Shown one piece after another: positions 33,545 through 41,914 of a DNA stretch of 52,201 nt (the first letter of the stretch is position 1; every line of letters starts with the position of its first letter). The position numbers and the translations under genes were made by a program. The stretch is from positions 1-52,201 of the forward strand of contig JARLFY010000034.1 of NCBI GenBank assembly GCA_031296325.1, read 5' to 3'. Below the pieces are notes generated by a model. That model had not been told where the DNA came from and made no database searches. It worked only from the letters and a program-made list of their open reading frames with translations. The stretch comes from Acidobacteriaceae bacterium. GTDB taxonomy: Bacteria; Acidobacteriota; Terriglobia; Terriglobales; Acidobacteriaceae.

Positions 33545-33657
33545 TAGAGCGGATCCCGTAATGGGGTAGACCGTGACAACGCGAAAAAATGCGGGGATTC
33601 TTCGCTCCGCTCAGAATGACAATACACTTTGGTATACAGCAATTTGGGAACTACTAT
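33545..33657 (+). repeat. Dispersed TIR element, copy L (GGGGATTCTTCGC subtype)
   Basis: Left AGAGCGGATCCCGTAATGGG then GTAGACC; right GGTATACAGCAATTTGGGAA then CTACT. Core GGGGATTCTTCGCTCCGC then TCAGAATGACA. Same orientation and length as copy K, 1.4 kb away. Confidence 0.82.
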
Positions 33658-33701
33658 AGCTTGATGCGATCTCTGTAATCCAAACAAAGAAAGAAAATAA
33701 A

Positions 33702-35117
33702 TTGCCATCCTCTGTCACTGAAACCGCAGCACCCGATTTGAAGCAGATTGCTAACGATGTTCTTGCGCGCGCCCGGAAGGCTGGGGCGACGGATGCCGAG
33801 GTCGTCGTGCATGAGGGCGACGAGTTCTCCGCGCTGGTGCGGTTGGGGCAGGTGGAGACGCTGAAGGAGTCCGGCTCGCGCGCGGTGGGGCTGCGAGTCT
33901 TTGTCGGCCATCGCACGGCGAGCACGAGTTCGTCGGATCTCTCGACCGAATCCATCGAGCGGCTGGTGGATGGGGCCGTCTCGCTGGCGCGGATTACCAG
34001 TGAAGATCCCTTCGCCGGATTGCCTGCGGAGAGCGAGTTTGGCCAGCACGATGTGGCGGCGCAGCATCTCTACTTCGAGGATGTGAACCAGCAGCCTCCC
34101 GCCGAGCGGATCGAGATTGCGCGCGCGGTCGAGGCGGCTTCGATGGCCTACGACCCGCGCATTCAGAACTCCGGCGGCGGCGACTTCGACACGGCGACCT
34201 CGCACAAGATTCTGCTGAACTCGCGTGGCTTCGTCGGCGAGTATCGACGCAGCTACTGCGGTTTTTCTGCGCAGCCGATTGCGCACGACGCGGACGGCAA
34301 GATGCAGCGCAACTACTGGTACTCGTCGGCGCGCACGACGCGGCTGCTGGAGGATGCCAAGGCGATCGGCGAAGAGGCCGCGCGGCGTGCTCTGCGCTCG
34401 CTGGGCGCGCGACAGGTGAAGACGCAGCAGGCTCCGGTGGTCTTCTCGCCGGAGATTGCGCGGTCGATCATCGGCAACATCTTCGAGGCGGCCAACGGAG
34501 ACGCGATCTATCGCCATGCAACGTTCTTTGCCGAGATGCTGGGCGAGCGCGTGGCGGGAGAGAATGTCACGGTGATTGATGACGGAACTCTTGTCTTCGA
34601 TCACACGGATCGTGGCGGCTCGATCAAGGCGGGCGGCTTCGGCACTTCGCCCTTCGACGGCGAAGGGTTGCCGACGCGGCGAACGGTTCTGATTGAGAAG
34701 GGAATTCTGAAGAGCTACGTAAACAATGCCTACACGGCGCGCAAGCTGGGAATGGCCTCGACGGGCAACGCGGTGCGCTCGCTGGCCAGCAATCCCGGAA
34801 TCGGCGCGGGGAACTTCTTCCTACAGCCGGGAACGCTGACCCCAGAGGAGATGATCGGCGAGGTTCCTAACGGGCTCTACGTCACTGAAACGATGGGCTT
34901 TGGCGTGAATCTGGTGACGGGAGACTACTCGCAGGGCGCGGCCGGGCTGTGGATCGAGAATGGCGAACTGGCTTATCCGGTCGAGGGGATCACCATTGCG
35001 GGCAATTTGAAGGAGATGTACCAGAACATCTCGGCCATCGGCAATGATCTGGTCTTCCGCTCGTCCAGCGCTGCGCCTACGCTGCGCATTGAAGGCATGA
35101 TGATCGCAGGATCATAG
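33702..35117 (+). CDS. tldE: TldE/PmbA family protease partner
   Basis: 471 aa. Shares the TldD fold but has no HExxxH motif, as expected for TldE (PmbA). Segments: 'ARARKAGATDAEVVVHEGD', 'GLRVFVGHRTASTSSSDLS', 'GMASTGNAVRSLASNPGIG', 'MGFGVNLVTGDYSQGAAGLW'. Forms a heterodimer with TldD that degrades unstructured peptides. TTG start at 33702 preceded by an A-rich GAAAGAAAA stretch. Separated from tldD by 1.66 kb of inserted genes and repeats. Confidence 0.92.
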   Translation: MPSSVTETAAPDLKQIANDVLARARKAGATDAEVVVHEGDEFSALVRLGQVETLKESGSRAVGLRVFVGHRTASTSSSDLSTESIERLVDGAVSLARITSEDPFAGLPAESEFGQHDVAAQHLYFEDVNQQPPAERIEIARAVEAASMAYDPRIQNSGGGDFDTATSHKILLNSRGFVGEYRRSYCGFSAQPIAHDADGKMQRNYWYSSARTTRLLEDAKAIGEEAARRALRSLGARQVKTQQAPVVFSPEIARSIIGNIFEAANGDAIYRHATFFAEMLGERVAGENVTVIDDGTLVFDHTDRGGSIKAGGFGTSPFDGEGLPTRRTVLIEKGILKSYVNNAYTARKLGMASTGNAVRSLASNPGIGAGNFFLQPGTLTPEEMIGEVPNGLYVTETMGFGVNLVTGDYSQGAAGLWIENGELAYPVEGITIAGNLKEMYQNISAIGNDLVFRSSSAAPTLRIEGMMIAGS

Positions 35118-35446
35118 GCCGCTCGAGATAAGCCAGCAATACGGGGCGGGCCCTTGGCCCTTGCAAGGCAAAAGGCTGGCGGTTCGATCTGTATTCATCC
35201 CACCCATCGCAAGAGACAAGGGCGCGATGGATGGGGCACCCGACAATGGCCCCCGGCAATGGTACACGGTAACGGCAATGCCCCCGGCAACGGCAATGGC
35301 TCGTGATGCACCTGGCGGAAATGTTTCAGGTTTATCTGCAAGTTGCCGGGGATAAGGGATAATAGAGCAAAGCATTCCTCTCTCCGCCAAGCCAGCGCAG
35401 GACGCTGTCGCAGTTTGTGGTGTGCGCTGAGCGGATGGTTTGATCG
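35118..35446. other. Intergenic region 35118-35446
   Basis: GGGCCCTTGGCCCTTGC palindromes just after tldE, a GGGGCACCC stem-loop (35201-35246), and repeated CCCCCGGCAA(T/C)GG units at 35250-35300. Nothing else is recognised; the HAD-UbiA gene promoter is expected at the right end. Confidence 0.5.
35201..35246 (+). repeat. GGGGCACCC stem-loop repeat
   Basis: CCCACCCATCGC pairs with GCGATGGATGGGG, followed by CACCCGA. Same design as the hairpins at 7910-8012, with a different loop. Confidence 0.65.
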
Positions 35447-35467
35447 TTGTCCAGAAGGGAAGGGCCC

Positions 35468-36997
35468 TTGTCTTTGGAAGACGCACCTTTGTCGTCTAGT
35501 TGTGATTCTGCCGCCGCGGTGGCAGCGCAGAGCGTACCGCTGTGCGTGGATCTGGATGGGACGCTGGTCAAGAGCGACACGCTGCTGGATACGGTGGTGG
35601 TTGCGGCGCGGCAGAGTCCTCGCTCGCTGCTGCAATTTCCGGGATGGGTGTTAGAGGGCAAGGCTGCGTTCAAACGTCATGTCTCGCAGGTGGCGGCGCT
35701 CGATGTCGCTCATCTGCCGTATAACCAGCCGCTGCTGGAGTATCTGCGACAACAGCATCTGGCGGGGCGTGCGATCTATCTGGCAACGGGAGCGGACAAT
35801 CTTCTGGCCGAGCGTGTGGCCGCGCATCTGGGTCTGTTTGCCGGAGTTCTGGCCTCGGATGGCAGCGTCAACCTGATTGGGAGCAACAAACTAGCGGCGT
35901 TTGAGGCGAAATTTCCCGAGGGCTTCAGCTACATCGGCAATGCGCGACCCGACTTGTCGCTGCTGATCCACTCGGTTGAGCCGATGGTGGCTAATCCGCA
36001 GCGCAGTCTGCGTGCGGGCCTGCGCGCGGCGGAAGTCAAGCCGGTGCGGACGTTTATCGATGCCGCCTCGCCGCTGAAGGCCTGGTTGCGCGCGATTCGT
36101 CTGCATCAGTGGGCCAAGAATACTCTGATCTTTCTGCCTTTGCTGCTGGCTCATGTGCGCACGGTGGGGCCGGTGGCTGCCGCTCTGCTCGCCTTTCTGA
36201 GCTTCGGGCTGGCTGCTTCGGCAACTTATCTCTTCAACGATCTGCTGGATCTGGAGGCGGATCGTCACCACCCGCGCAAGCGCAGCCGCCCCTTCGCCGC
36301 CGGAGATATTTCTCCGATTGCGGGCGTGGTTACGATTGCTCTTTTTCTTGCGAGTTCCCTGCTGATCGCCTTCCTGATTCCGCGCGTTCTGGCGGCCTTG
36401 TCGCCTCAGTTTCTAGGCGATGGGCAGGGCAATTTTCTGGAGTGGCTGATCTTCTACGCCGTTGCAACGACGGCCTACTCGCTGCGCCTGAAGCGCATGG
36501 TTCTGGTGGACGTGATCGTGCTTTCAGGGCTGTATACGACTCGGATTCTGGCGGGTTCGGCGGCGGCGGGCGTGATGGTCTCGCCGTGGCTGGCGGCCTT
36601 CAGCATCTTCTTCTTCCTGTCGCTGGCCTTCGTCAAACGCTTCTCCGAGTTGGAGAGCATGAGCGCTCGCAATCAGGCCGCAGGCACGATCGCGGTTAAG
36701 GGGCGGGGCTATCGCCTCAGCGACATCGAACAACTGCGCAGCTTCGGCACGGCCAGCGGATACGCCTCGGTCGTGGTCTTCGCGCTGTATATCGGTAACG
36801 ACGTTGCGCAGAATCTCTACGCGCATAGCGTGCGACTTTGGCTGTTGGTTCCGGTGCTTCTGCTCTGGCTCAGCCGCCTGTGGCTACAAGCCTCGCGCAG
36901 CGAATTGCACGAAGATCCGGTGGTCTACGCCATCACCGACAAGCGCAGTTTGCAACTCGGCGTTCTGGTCGTGGCCGTCGTTCTGTCGGCGCTGTAG
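35468..36997 (+). CDS. HAD hydrolase-UbiA prenyltransferase fusion
   Basis: 509 aa from TTG 35468 (AGAAGGGA about 8 nt upstream; TTG 35447 is also possible). N-terminal HAD-like domain with CVDLDGTLVKSD (DxDGT motif) and 'ATGADNLLAERVAAHLG', followed from about residue 205 by a UbiA-type membrane domain with about 8 helices. Its Asp-rich prenyl-diphosphate motif is NDLLDLEADRHHP with KRSRPFAAGDIS. The second Asp-rich region usual for UbiA is replaced by 'FVKRFSELESM'-type sequence, as in decaprenyl-phosphate phosphoribosyltransferase relatives. Probably transfers a group to or from a polyprenyl phosphate in the membrane, with the HAD domain removing a phosphate. Exact reaction unproven. Confidence 0.85.
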   Translation: MSLEDAPLSSSCDSAAAVAAQSVPLCVDLDGTLVKSDTLLDTVVVAARQSPRSLLQFPGWVLEGKAAFKRHVSQVAALDVAHLPYNQPLLEYLRQQHLAGRAIYLATGADNLLAERVAAHLGLFAGVLASDGSVNLIGSNKLAAFEAKFPEGFSYIGNARPDLSLLIHSVEPMVANPQRSLRAGLRAAEVKPVRTFIDAASPLKAWLRAIRLHQWAKNTLIFLPLLLAHVRTVGPVAAALLAFLSFGLAASATYLFNDLLDLEADRHHPRKRSRPFAAGDISPIAGVVTIALFLASSLLIAFLIPRVLAALSPQFLGDGQGNFLEWLIFYAVATTAYSLRLKRMVLVDVIVLSGLYTTRILAGSAAAGVMVSPWLAAFSIFFFLSLAFVKRFSELESMSARNQAAGTIAVKGRGYRLSDIEQLRSFGTASGYASVVVFALYIGNDVAQNLYAHSVRLWLLVPVLLLWLSRLWLQASRSELHEDPVVYAITDKRSLQLGVLVVAVVLSAL

Positions 36998-37043
36998 CTA
37001 GCGCGGTACACTATAGACATATACCGCAGAGAGACGCCGAGGC

Positions 37044-38183
37044 ATGACAGGGCGATCTGCTCGGCCCAAAGCAACCATGAACGAGACTATTCCGCAACTT
37101 TCCAGCTACGACGAAACCTCCCTTGACGCTGCCTTCGCCACGCTTGGCGCAGAGGTTCGCGATGAAACATCCACGCCGCACGACGCCGAGGCCTTTCGCC
37201 TGCGCTGGCTGGGACGCAAGCAGGGCCGGCTGAAGCTGGTCAGCGATGCGTGGCTGAAGTCCGCGCCCGCCGAGGCGCGCAAGCCTCTGGGTATGCGCTT
37301 CAACCAACTGAAGCAGCAGATCGAAGCCGCTCTCGCGGGCGCTACGGCGACTCCGCTCGCCTCCGCGAAGAAGGCCGGAATCGACATTACGTTGCCCGGA
37401 GCGGTGCGCGCGTCGGGGATTCAGCATCCGCTGCTGAAGACGATGAACGAGATCGTCGCGGTCTTCCACCATCTGGGTTATTCGACCGCGCTCGGCCCGC
37501 AGGTGGAGTCGGACTTCTATAACTTTGAGGCGCTGAACTTTCCTCCCAACCACCCGGCGCGCGATACGCAGGACACGCTGGTCGTCGCAGGCCAGCAATC
37601 GCGGCCCTCGCGCGACCGCCTGCTGATGCGCACGCATACTTCGCCGGTACAGATTCGCACCATGGTCGCGCAGGCTGCGCCGGTGCGCATTGTGGTTCCC
37701 GGCAAGGTGCATCGCAACGACGCGGCAGACGCTACGCACTCTCCGGTGTTTCATCAGGTCGAGGGGCTGTGCGTGGACACCAACATCACCTTCTCCGACC
37801 TGAAGGGAACGCTCGATCACGCGATGAAGGCGCTCTTCGGCTCCGGCGTAAAGACGCGCTTCTTCCCCAGCTTTTTTCCCTTCACCGAACCCAGCGCCGA
37901 CGTGCAGATCTCGTGCATCTTCTGCGCCGGCAAGGGATGTCGCAAGTGCAAGCAGTCGGGTTGGATCGAACTGCTGGGCTGCGGCATGGTCGATCCGGCG
38001 GTCTTTGCCTCGGTCGACCAGCAGCGCGAGGCGCAGGGCCTGCCGCGCGCCTACGGCACCGCAAAGATCAGCGGCTTCGCCTTCGGCATGGGGGTCGAGC
38101 GCATCGCCATGATCCAGCATGGAATCAGTGACATCGGCCATTTCTACTCCGGCGACATGCGTTTCCTCGAGCAGTTCGCATAG
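37044..38183 (+). CDS. pheS: Phenylalanyl-tRNA synthetase alpha subunit
   Basis: 379 aa from ATG 37044; ATG 37077 is an alternative. Class II synthetase core: helical N-terminal arm (1-90), 'GIQHPLLKTMNEIVAVFHHL' , 'RDTQDTLVV', motif 2 'VPGKVHRNDAADATHSPVFH', and motif 3 'GFAFGMGVERIAMI'. It includes a Cys cluster CIFCAGKGCRKCK before GWIELLGCGMV, which is found in several bacterial PheS and may bind metal. With PheT it charges tRNA-Phe. pheT normally follows at once but here begins 1.3 kb downstream, after an ATPase gene. Confidence 0.95.
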   Translation: MTGRSARPKATMNETIPQLSSYDETSLDAAFATLGAEVRDETSTPHDAEAFRLRWLGRKQGRLKLVSDAWLKSAPAEARKPLGMRFNQLKQQIEAALAGATATPLASAKKAGIDITLPGAVRASGIQHPLLKTMNEIVAVFHHLGYSTALGPQVESDFYNFEALNFPPNHPARDTQDTLVVAGQQSRPSRDRLLMRTHTSPVQIRTMVAQAAPVRIVVPGKVHRNDAADATHSPVFHQVEGLCVDTNITFSDLKGTLDHAMKALFGSGVKTRFFPSFFPFTEPSADVQISCIFCAGKGCRKCKQSGWIELLGCGMVDPAVFASVDQQREAQGLPRAYGTAKISGFAFGMGVERIAMIQHGISDIGHFYSGDMRFLEQFA

Positions 38184-38196
38184 CGTTTCGTGCGGA

Positions 38197-38255
38197 TTTA
38201 TACCAAAGTTAGCGAAGTTATCTTTTTAGACTAATTTAGATAACTTTGGTATAAA
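38197..38255 (+). promoter_or_regulatory. 15-bp palindrome covering the -10 region of the inserted ATPase gene
   Basis: TTTATACCAAAGTTA (38197-38211) and its exact reverse complement TAACTTTGGTATAAA (38241-38255) are separated by 29 nt. An inner AAGTTATC (38215-38222) / GATAACTT (38239-38246) pair competes with it. The right arm contains TATAAA, 6 nt before the GTG start at 38262. It could be an operator for self-repression, an RNA hairpin ending the pheS transcript, or the end of an inserted element. Confidence 0.6.
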
Positions 38256-38261
38256 TAAATA

Positions 38262-39458
38262 GTGGACGCGATTCGCAACCCGTACTCTCCTGGAGCAGGT
38301 TCCCCGCCGCCAGCACTTGCCGGACGCGATGCAGTGCGTGAGCAAGTCCGAATCTCCATTGAGCGTCTGCGAATCGGCAGAGCTGCCAAGAGCGTTCTGA
38401 TGGTGGGGCTACGCGGCGTTGGCAAAACCGTTCTGCTGGAGCGAATGCGAGCCGATGCGGAGGCTATGAAGATCTGCACCGTCCGAGTGGAAGCTCCAGA
38501 GAATCGCTCCCTGCCTGCGATCATTGCCCCGCAGCTACGCCTAGCTTTGCTGCAACTTAGCCTGATCGGTTCCGCTAAGGACAAGGCAAGCCGTGCTTTA
38601 CGTGCTCTGGCTGGTTTTGCAAAGAGTCTCAAGGTCAAGTACAGCGATATTGAACTAGGCTTCGATCTGGATCCGGAACCTGGGCTGGCAGACAATGGCG
38701 ATTTAGAAGGAGATCTCACGGCACTGCTCGAAGAGGTCGGTCGAGCTGCCCAGAGTGGCGGAACGGCTGTCGTTCTCTTTCTCGATGAACTACAGTACGT
38801 TGAACGAGATCAGTTCGCCGCGCTAATCTCCGCATTGCACCGATGCTCGCAAGCGATGCTTCCCATTACGATTGTTGGGGCTGGACTGCCTCAACTGCGC
38901 GGTTTGGCAGGCGACGCTAAATCCTACGCAGAACGGTTGTTTGATTTCCCCATGATTGGGCCGCTCAATGCCAGCGAGGCTCAGATCGCAATTCAGAAGC
39001 CAGCACAAGATGAAGGGGCGGAGTTTACTGACGCAGCGTTGGCCGAAATTATCGAGCAGACTAAGGGCTACCCATACTTCTTGCAGGAGTGGGGAAAGCA
39101 CTCCTGGGAGGTCGCCAGAGAAAGTCCTATCACGTTGGACGATGTCAAAATTGCATCGACGCAAGCGATTGCCGCGCTGGATGAAAGCTTCTTTCGTGTT
39201 CGATTTGACCGCCTAACTCCAACCGAAAAACAATACCTTCGCGCGATGGCGGAGCTAGGTCCAGAGCCGCTTCACCGCTCTGGAGATATTTCATCTTGTC
39301 TGGGAAGAGCCGTCAGTACACTTGCTCCTCTACGTCAAAAACTAATTCTAAAAGGTATGATCTGGAGTCCGAGTCACGGCGATACGGCCTTTACCGTTCC
39401 TCTCTTCGATGACTTTATGAAGCGCATCATGCCAGGAAAAGATTGGAAGACTGTATAG
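38262..39458 (+). CDS. P-loop ATPase inserted between pheS and pheT
   Basis: 398 aa, GTG start. P-loop GLRGVGKTVLLERM (about residues 49-62; Walker A as G-x-x-G-V-G-K-T), Walker B VVLFLDELQYVERDQ, sensor-like 'LPITIVGAGLPQL', then 'KGYPYFLQEWGKHSWEVA' and a winged-helix-like C-terminus. This is the AAA_16/ORC-like or archaeal-ATPase type, in the wider STAND/AAA+ group; such genes are often accessory. Codon use is less GC-biased than in pheS and pheT, and its presence between them is atypical, both consistent with acquisition. No transposase, nuclease or toxin partner is visible. Role unknown; regulation through the palindrome that covers its promoter is likely. Confidence 0.85.
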   Translation: MDAIRNPYSPGAGSPPPALAGRDAVREQVRISIERLRIGRAAKSVLMVGLRGVGKTVLLERMRADAEAMKICTVRVEAPENRSLPAIIAPQLRLALLQLSLIGSAKDKASRALRALAGFAKSLKVKYSDIELGFDLDPEPGLADNGDLEGDLTALLEEVGRAAQSGGTAVVLFLDELQYVERDQFAALISALHRCSQAMLPITIVGAGLPQLRGLAGDAKSYAERLFDFPMIGPLNASEAQIAIQKPAQDEGAEFTDAALAEIIEQTKGYPYFLQEWGKHSWEVARESPITLDDVKIASTQAIAALDESFFRVRFDRLTPTEKQYLRAMAELGPEPLHRSGDISSCLGRAVSTLAPLRQKLILKGMIWSPSHGDTAFTVPLFDDFMKRIMPGKDWKTV

Positions 39459-39478
39459 TCTGAAACACCCATAAAACC

Positions 39479-41629
39479 ATGAATATACTTTCAAATTGGC
39501 TCCGCACTTACGTTCCCGGCATTGCGGTGGACGACCTGCAACTCGCTGAAGACCTTACCCTGCGCGGCATCGCGGTCGAGGGGGTTCACGACCTTGGCAG
39601 TGATACCGAGGGCAAGCCCAACGGGCATCTCTTCGAGATGGACATCACCACCAATCGTGTCGATGCCATGAATCACTACGGCATTGCGCGCGAGGCGGCG
39701 ACGATCTACAACCTTCCGCTGGTCCCGTTCGACACCGCGTTGCCTGCGGCGCAGTCCGTCGCACAGCCGTTCTCGGTGGAGATTGCGGACGATGCGAAGA
39801 ACGTGTGCGGGCGATTTACGGCTCGCGTTCTGCGTGGCGTTACGATTGCGCCGTCGAACGGCCTGGTCGCCGAATACTTTGCGCTGCTGGGACTGAAGGC
39901 GATCTCGAACGCGGTCGATGCGTCGAACTTCGTGCTGCAAGGCATGGGGCATCCGACCCACGCCTTCGATCTGGACAAGATCGACGGCGGAATCCTAGTG
40001 CGGCTGGCGCGCAAGGGCGAGAAGCTGCGCCTGCTGGATGGCACCGAACGAACGCTGGAGGCCGACGATCTGGTCATCGCCGACCACAGCAAGGCGCTCT
40101 CGCTGGCCGGAGTCATGGGCGGCTGGGATTCGATGATTACGCCGGAGACGAAGAATATTCTGGTCGAGGCGGCGTGGTTCGATCCAGCCAGTATTCGACG
40201 CAGCTCGCGGCGTCACGGGCTGCACACCGACGCATCGCACCGCTACGAACGCGGCGCGGACTTCAACGCCTGTCCCGTCGCTAACGCGCGCGTCTCGAAG
40301 CTGATTCTGCAATCCGGCGGTACTCCCGAGGGCGAGCTTATTGATCGTATTGTCCCGGCGATTGCTGCGCGCACGGCGGATCGCTCGCCCATCGCACTCT
40401 CGATCCATCAGGTGCAACGTCACCTGGGCACGACGTTGGACGACCAGCCAAAGCAGTCTGCGCTGACGGCGGAGATCGTTCGCCAGTACCTGACCGCGCT
40501 GGGTTGCGAGCTGACGGCTCATGCGAACTCCGCTGACGCAACTTTTGCCGTCAAGCTGCCGAGCTGGCGACTCGATCTGGAACGCGAGATCGATCTGATC
40601 GAAGAGGTCGCGCGGGTCTACGGCTACAATCGCTTTGCCAACACGCTGCCCACGGCGTTGCCGGTGATGGCGCATCCTCTGGCTGCTGCGGAGGCGGCGG
40701 TGCGCACGCGTCTGCTGGCTCTGGGCTACTCGGAGGCGATCTCCAGCAGCTTTGCCTCGGAGGCGGACGGAGCGACCTTCCGCGCGGTCTGCCCAACTGC
40801 CAGCGGAGCGATTGCGCTGGAGAACCCGCTCTCCGACGAGGCTCGCCTGCTGCGGCCCTCGCTGGCTCCGGGAATGCTGGCGATGCTGGCGCACAATCTG
40901 AACCGCGACGTTCGCGAGGCTCGGCTCTTCGAGCAGGGATCGGTCTTCACCGGCTCGCAGGAGTTGGTGGTGGAGTCGCACAGCCTCTCGCTCGGGCTTG
41001 CCGGCGAGATGGCCGCGACCAGTCTGCACAGCGCCAAGGACGTCGCAATCTTCGAGCTGAAGGGCGTGGTCGAATCGCTGCTCTCGCTCTTTGCCGCTTC
41101 GCCGGAGACGCTGGGACGCAGCGCTGCGGCGGGGTTGACGTTCTCGAACGACGCTCCTGCGTGGCTCGAAGCGGGACGCAGCGCGACGGCTCTGCTTGGT
41201 GGCGTGCCCATCGCCTGCTTCGGCGAGTTGGCGGCTACCCAGCGCGAGGCGCGCAAGCTGCGCCAGCCGGTTTATCTGGCCGAGATGGATCTGGATGCGC
41301 TCTATCGCCTGCCTCTGCGTCGTGCCACGGCGCGGGAGATCTCGCGCTTTCAGGCCGTGGAACGCGACTTCTCCTTCACCTTCGCCGACGCGGTCGAGTG
41401 GCGCTGCATCGCCGAGGCAATTCATGCGCTTGGCATTGCCGAGCTGACGCGGCTGGCTCCGGTCGAGATCTTCCGCGATGCCAAGGCTGGCTCCGCTGGA
41501 AGCTACGCGCTGTTGTTGCGCTGCGTCTTCCAGTCGAATTTGCGAACCCTGCGCGAGGACGAGCTGAACGATTGGTCCGCCCGATTGATCGCCGCGCTGA
41601 CCGCACTGGGTGGATCGATTCGCCGGTAG
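39479..41629 (+). CDS. pheT: Phenylalanyl-tRNA synthetase beta subunit lacking the OB tRNA-binding domain
   Basis: 716 aa, about 80 shorter than E. coli PheT (795). The N-terminus (NILSNWLRTYV...LRGIAVEGVHDLGS) goes almost directly to 'FEMDITTNRVDAMNHYGIAR', where E. coli has ~110 residues of OB-fold tRNA-binding domain in between. The rest is intact: B3/4 editing domain ('NAVDASNFVLQGMGHPTHAFD'-type), B5 ('LDLEREIDLIEEVARVYGY'), catalytic-like B6/B7 and C-terminal anticodon-binding FDX-ACB ('VERDFSFTF', 'SLRTLREDE'-like). With PheS it charges tRNA-Phe and edits mischarged Tyr. No Shine-Dalgarno is seen. It starts 20 nt after the inserted ATPase gene, so its expression may now depend on that gene's transcript. 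The stop forms TAGAGC. Confidence 0.93.
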   Translation: MNILSNWLRTYVPGIAVDDLQLAEDLTLRGIAVEGVHDLGSDTEGKPNGHLFEMDITTNRVDAMNHYGIAREAATIYNLPLVPFDTALPAAQSVAQPFSVEIADDAKNVCGRFTARVLRGVTIAPSNGLVAEYFALLGLKAISNAVDASNFVLQGMGHPTHAFDLDKIDGGILVRLARKGEKLRLLDGTERTLEADDLVIADHSKALSLAGVMGGWDSMITPETKNILVEAAWFDPASIRRSSRRHGLHTDASHRYERGADFNACPVANARVSKLILQSGGTPEGELIDRIVPAIAARTADRSPIALSIHQVQRHLGTTLDDQPKQSALTAEIVRQYLTALGCELTAHANSADATFAVKLPSWRLDLEREIDLIEEVARVYGYNRFANTLPTALPVMAHPLAAAEAAVRTRLLALGYSEAISSSFASEADGATFRAVCPTASGAIALENPLSDEARLLRPSLAPGMLAMLAHNLNRDVREARLFEQGSVFTGSQELVVESHSLSLGLAGEMAATSLHSAKDVAIFELKGVVESLLSLFAASPETLGRSAAAGLTFSNDAPAWLEAGRSATALLGGVPIACFGELAATQREARKLRQPVYLAEMDLDALYRLPLRRATAREISRFQAVERDFSFTFADAVEWRCIAEAIHALGIAELTRLAPVEIFRDAKAGSAGSYALLLRCVFQSNLRTLREDELNDWSARLIAALTALGGSIRR

Positions 41630-41785
41630 AGCGGGTCGATCCTGTCTATTCATCGGGTTATGTTTTGCCGCTATGCCATTTGGAAGTGGATATGATTATT
41701 AGTAGGCAGATGGGGGACAGGAGCCGAATTTCTTGAGTTTGGCGTTTTTTTGTTTGGCTACTAATATGCTGCATCTCGTAACATC

Positions 41786-41892
41786 TGCTTTCGTATGGTG
41801 TTTACCGTCGTCGAATGAAGCGAAGCAGATTCCTCCGCGTCGCTACGGAATGACAAACAAAGTGGTCTACCAGTAATTCAGAAACGGCTCTA
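41786..41892 (+). repeat. Dispersed TIR/GGAATGACA element, copy M
   Basis: Left GCTTTCGTATGGTGTTTACC then GTCGTCGAAT; right GGTCTACCAGTAATTCAGAA then ACGGCTCTA. Core CAGATTCCTCCGCGTCGC then TACGGAATGACAAAC. Confidence 0.78.
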
Positions 41893-41914
41893 ACTCCGGC
41901 GCTGCGTCGCCTCC

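Noticed and set aside
32044..33657. Classical composite transposon around hicAB
   Set aside because: No transposase gene or IS-length flanks; the bounding elements are only ~113 bp and non-coding. Kept as a hypothesis of non-autonomous elements instead.
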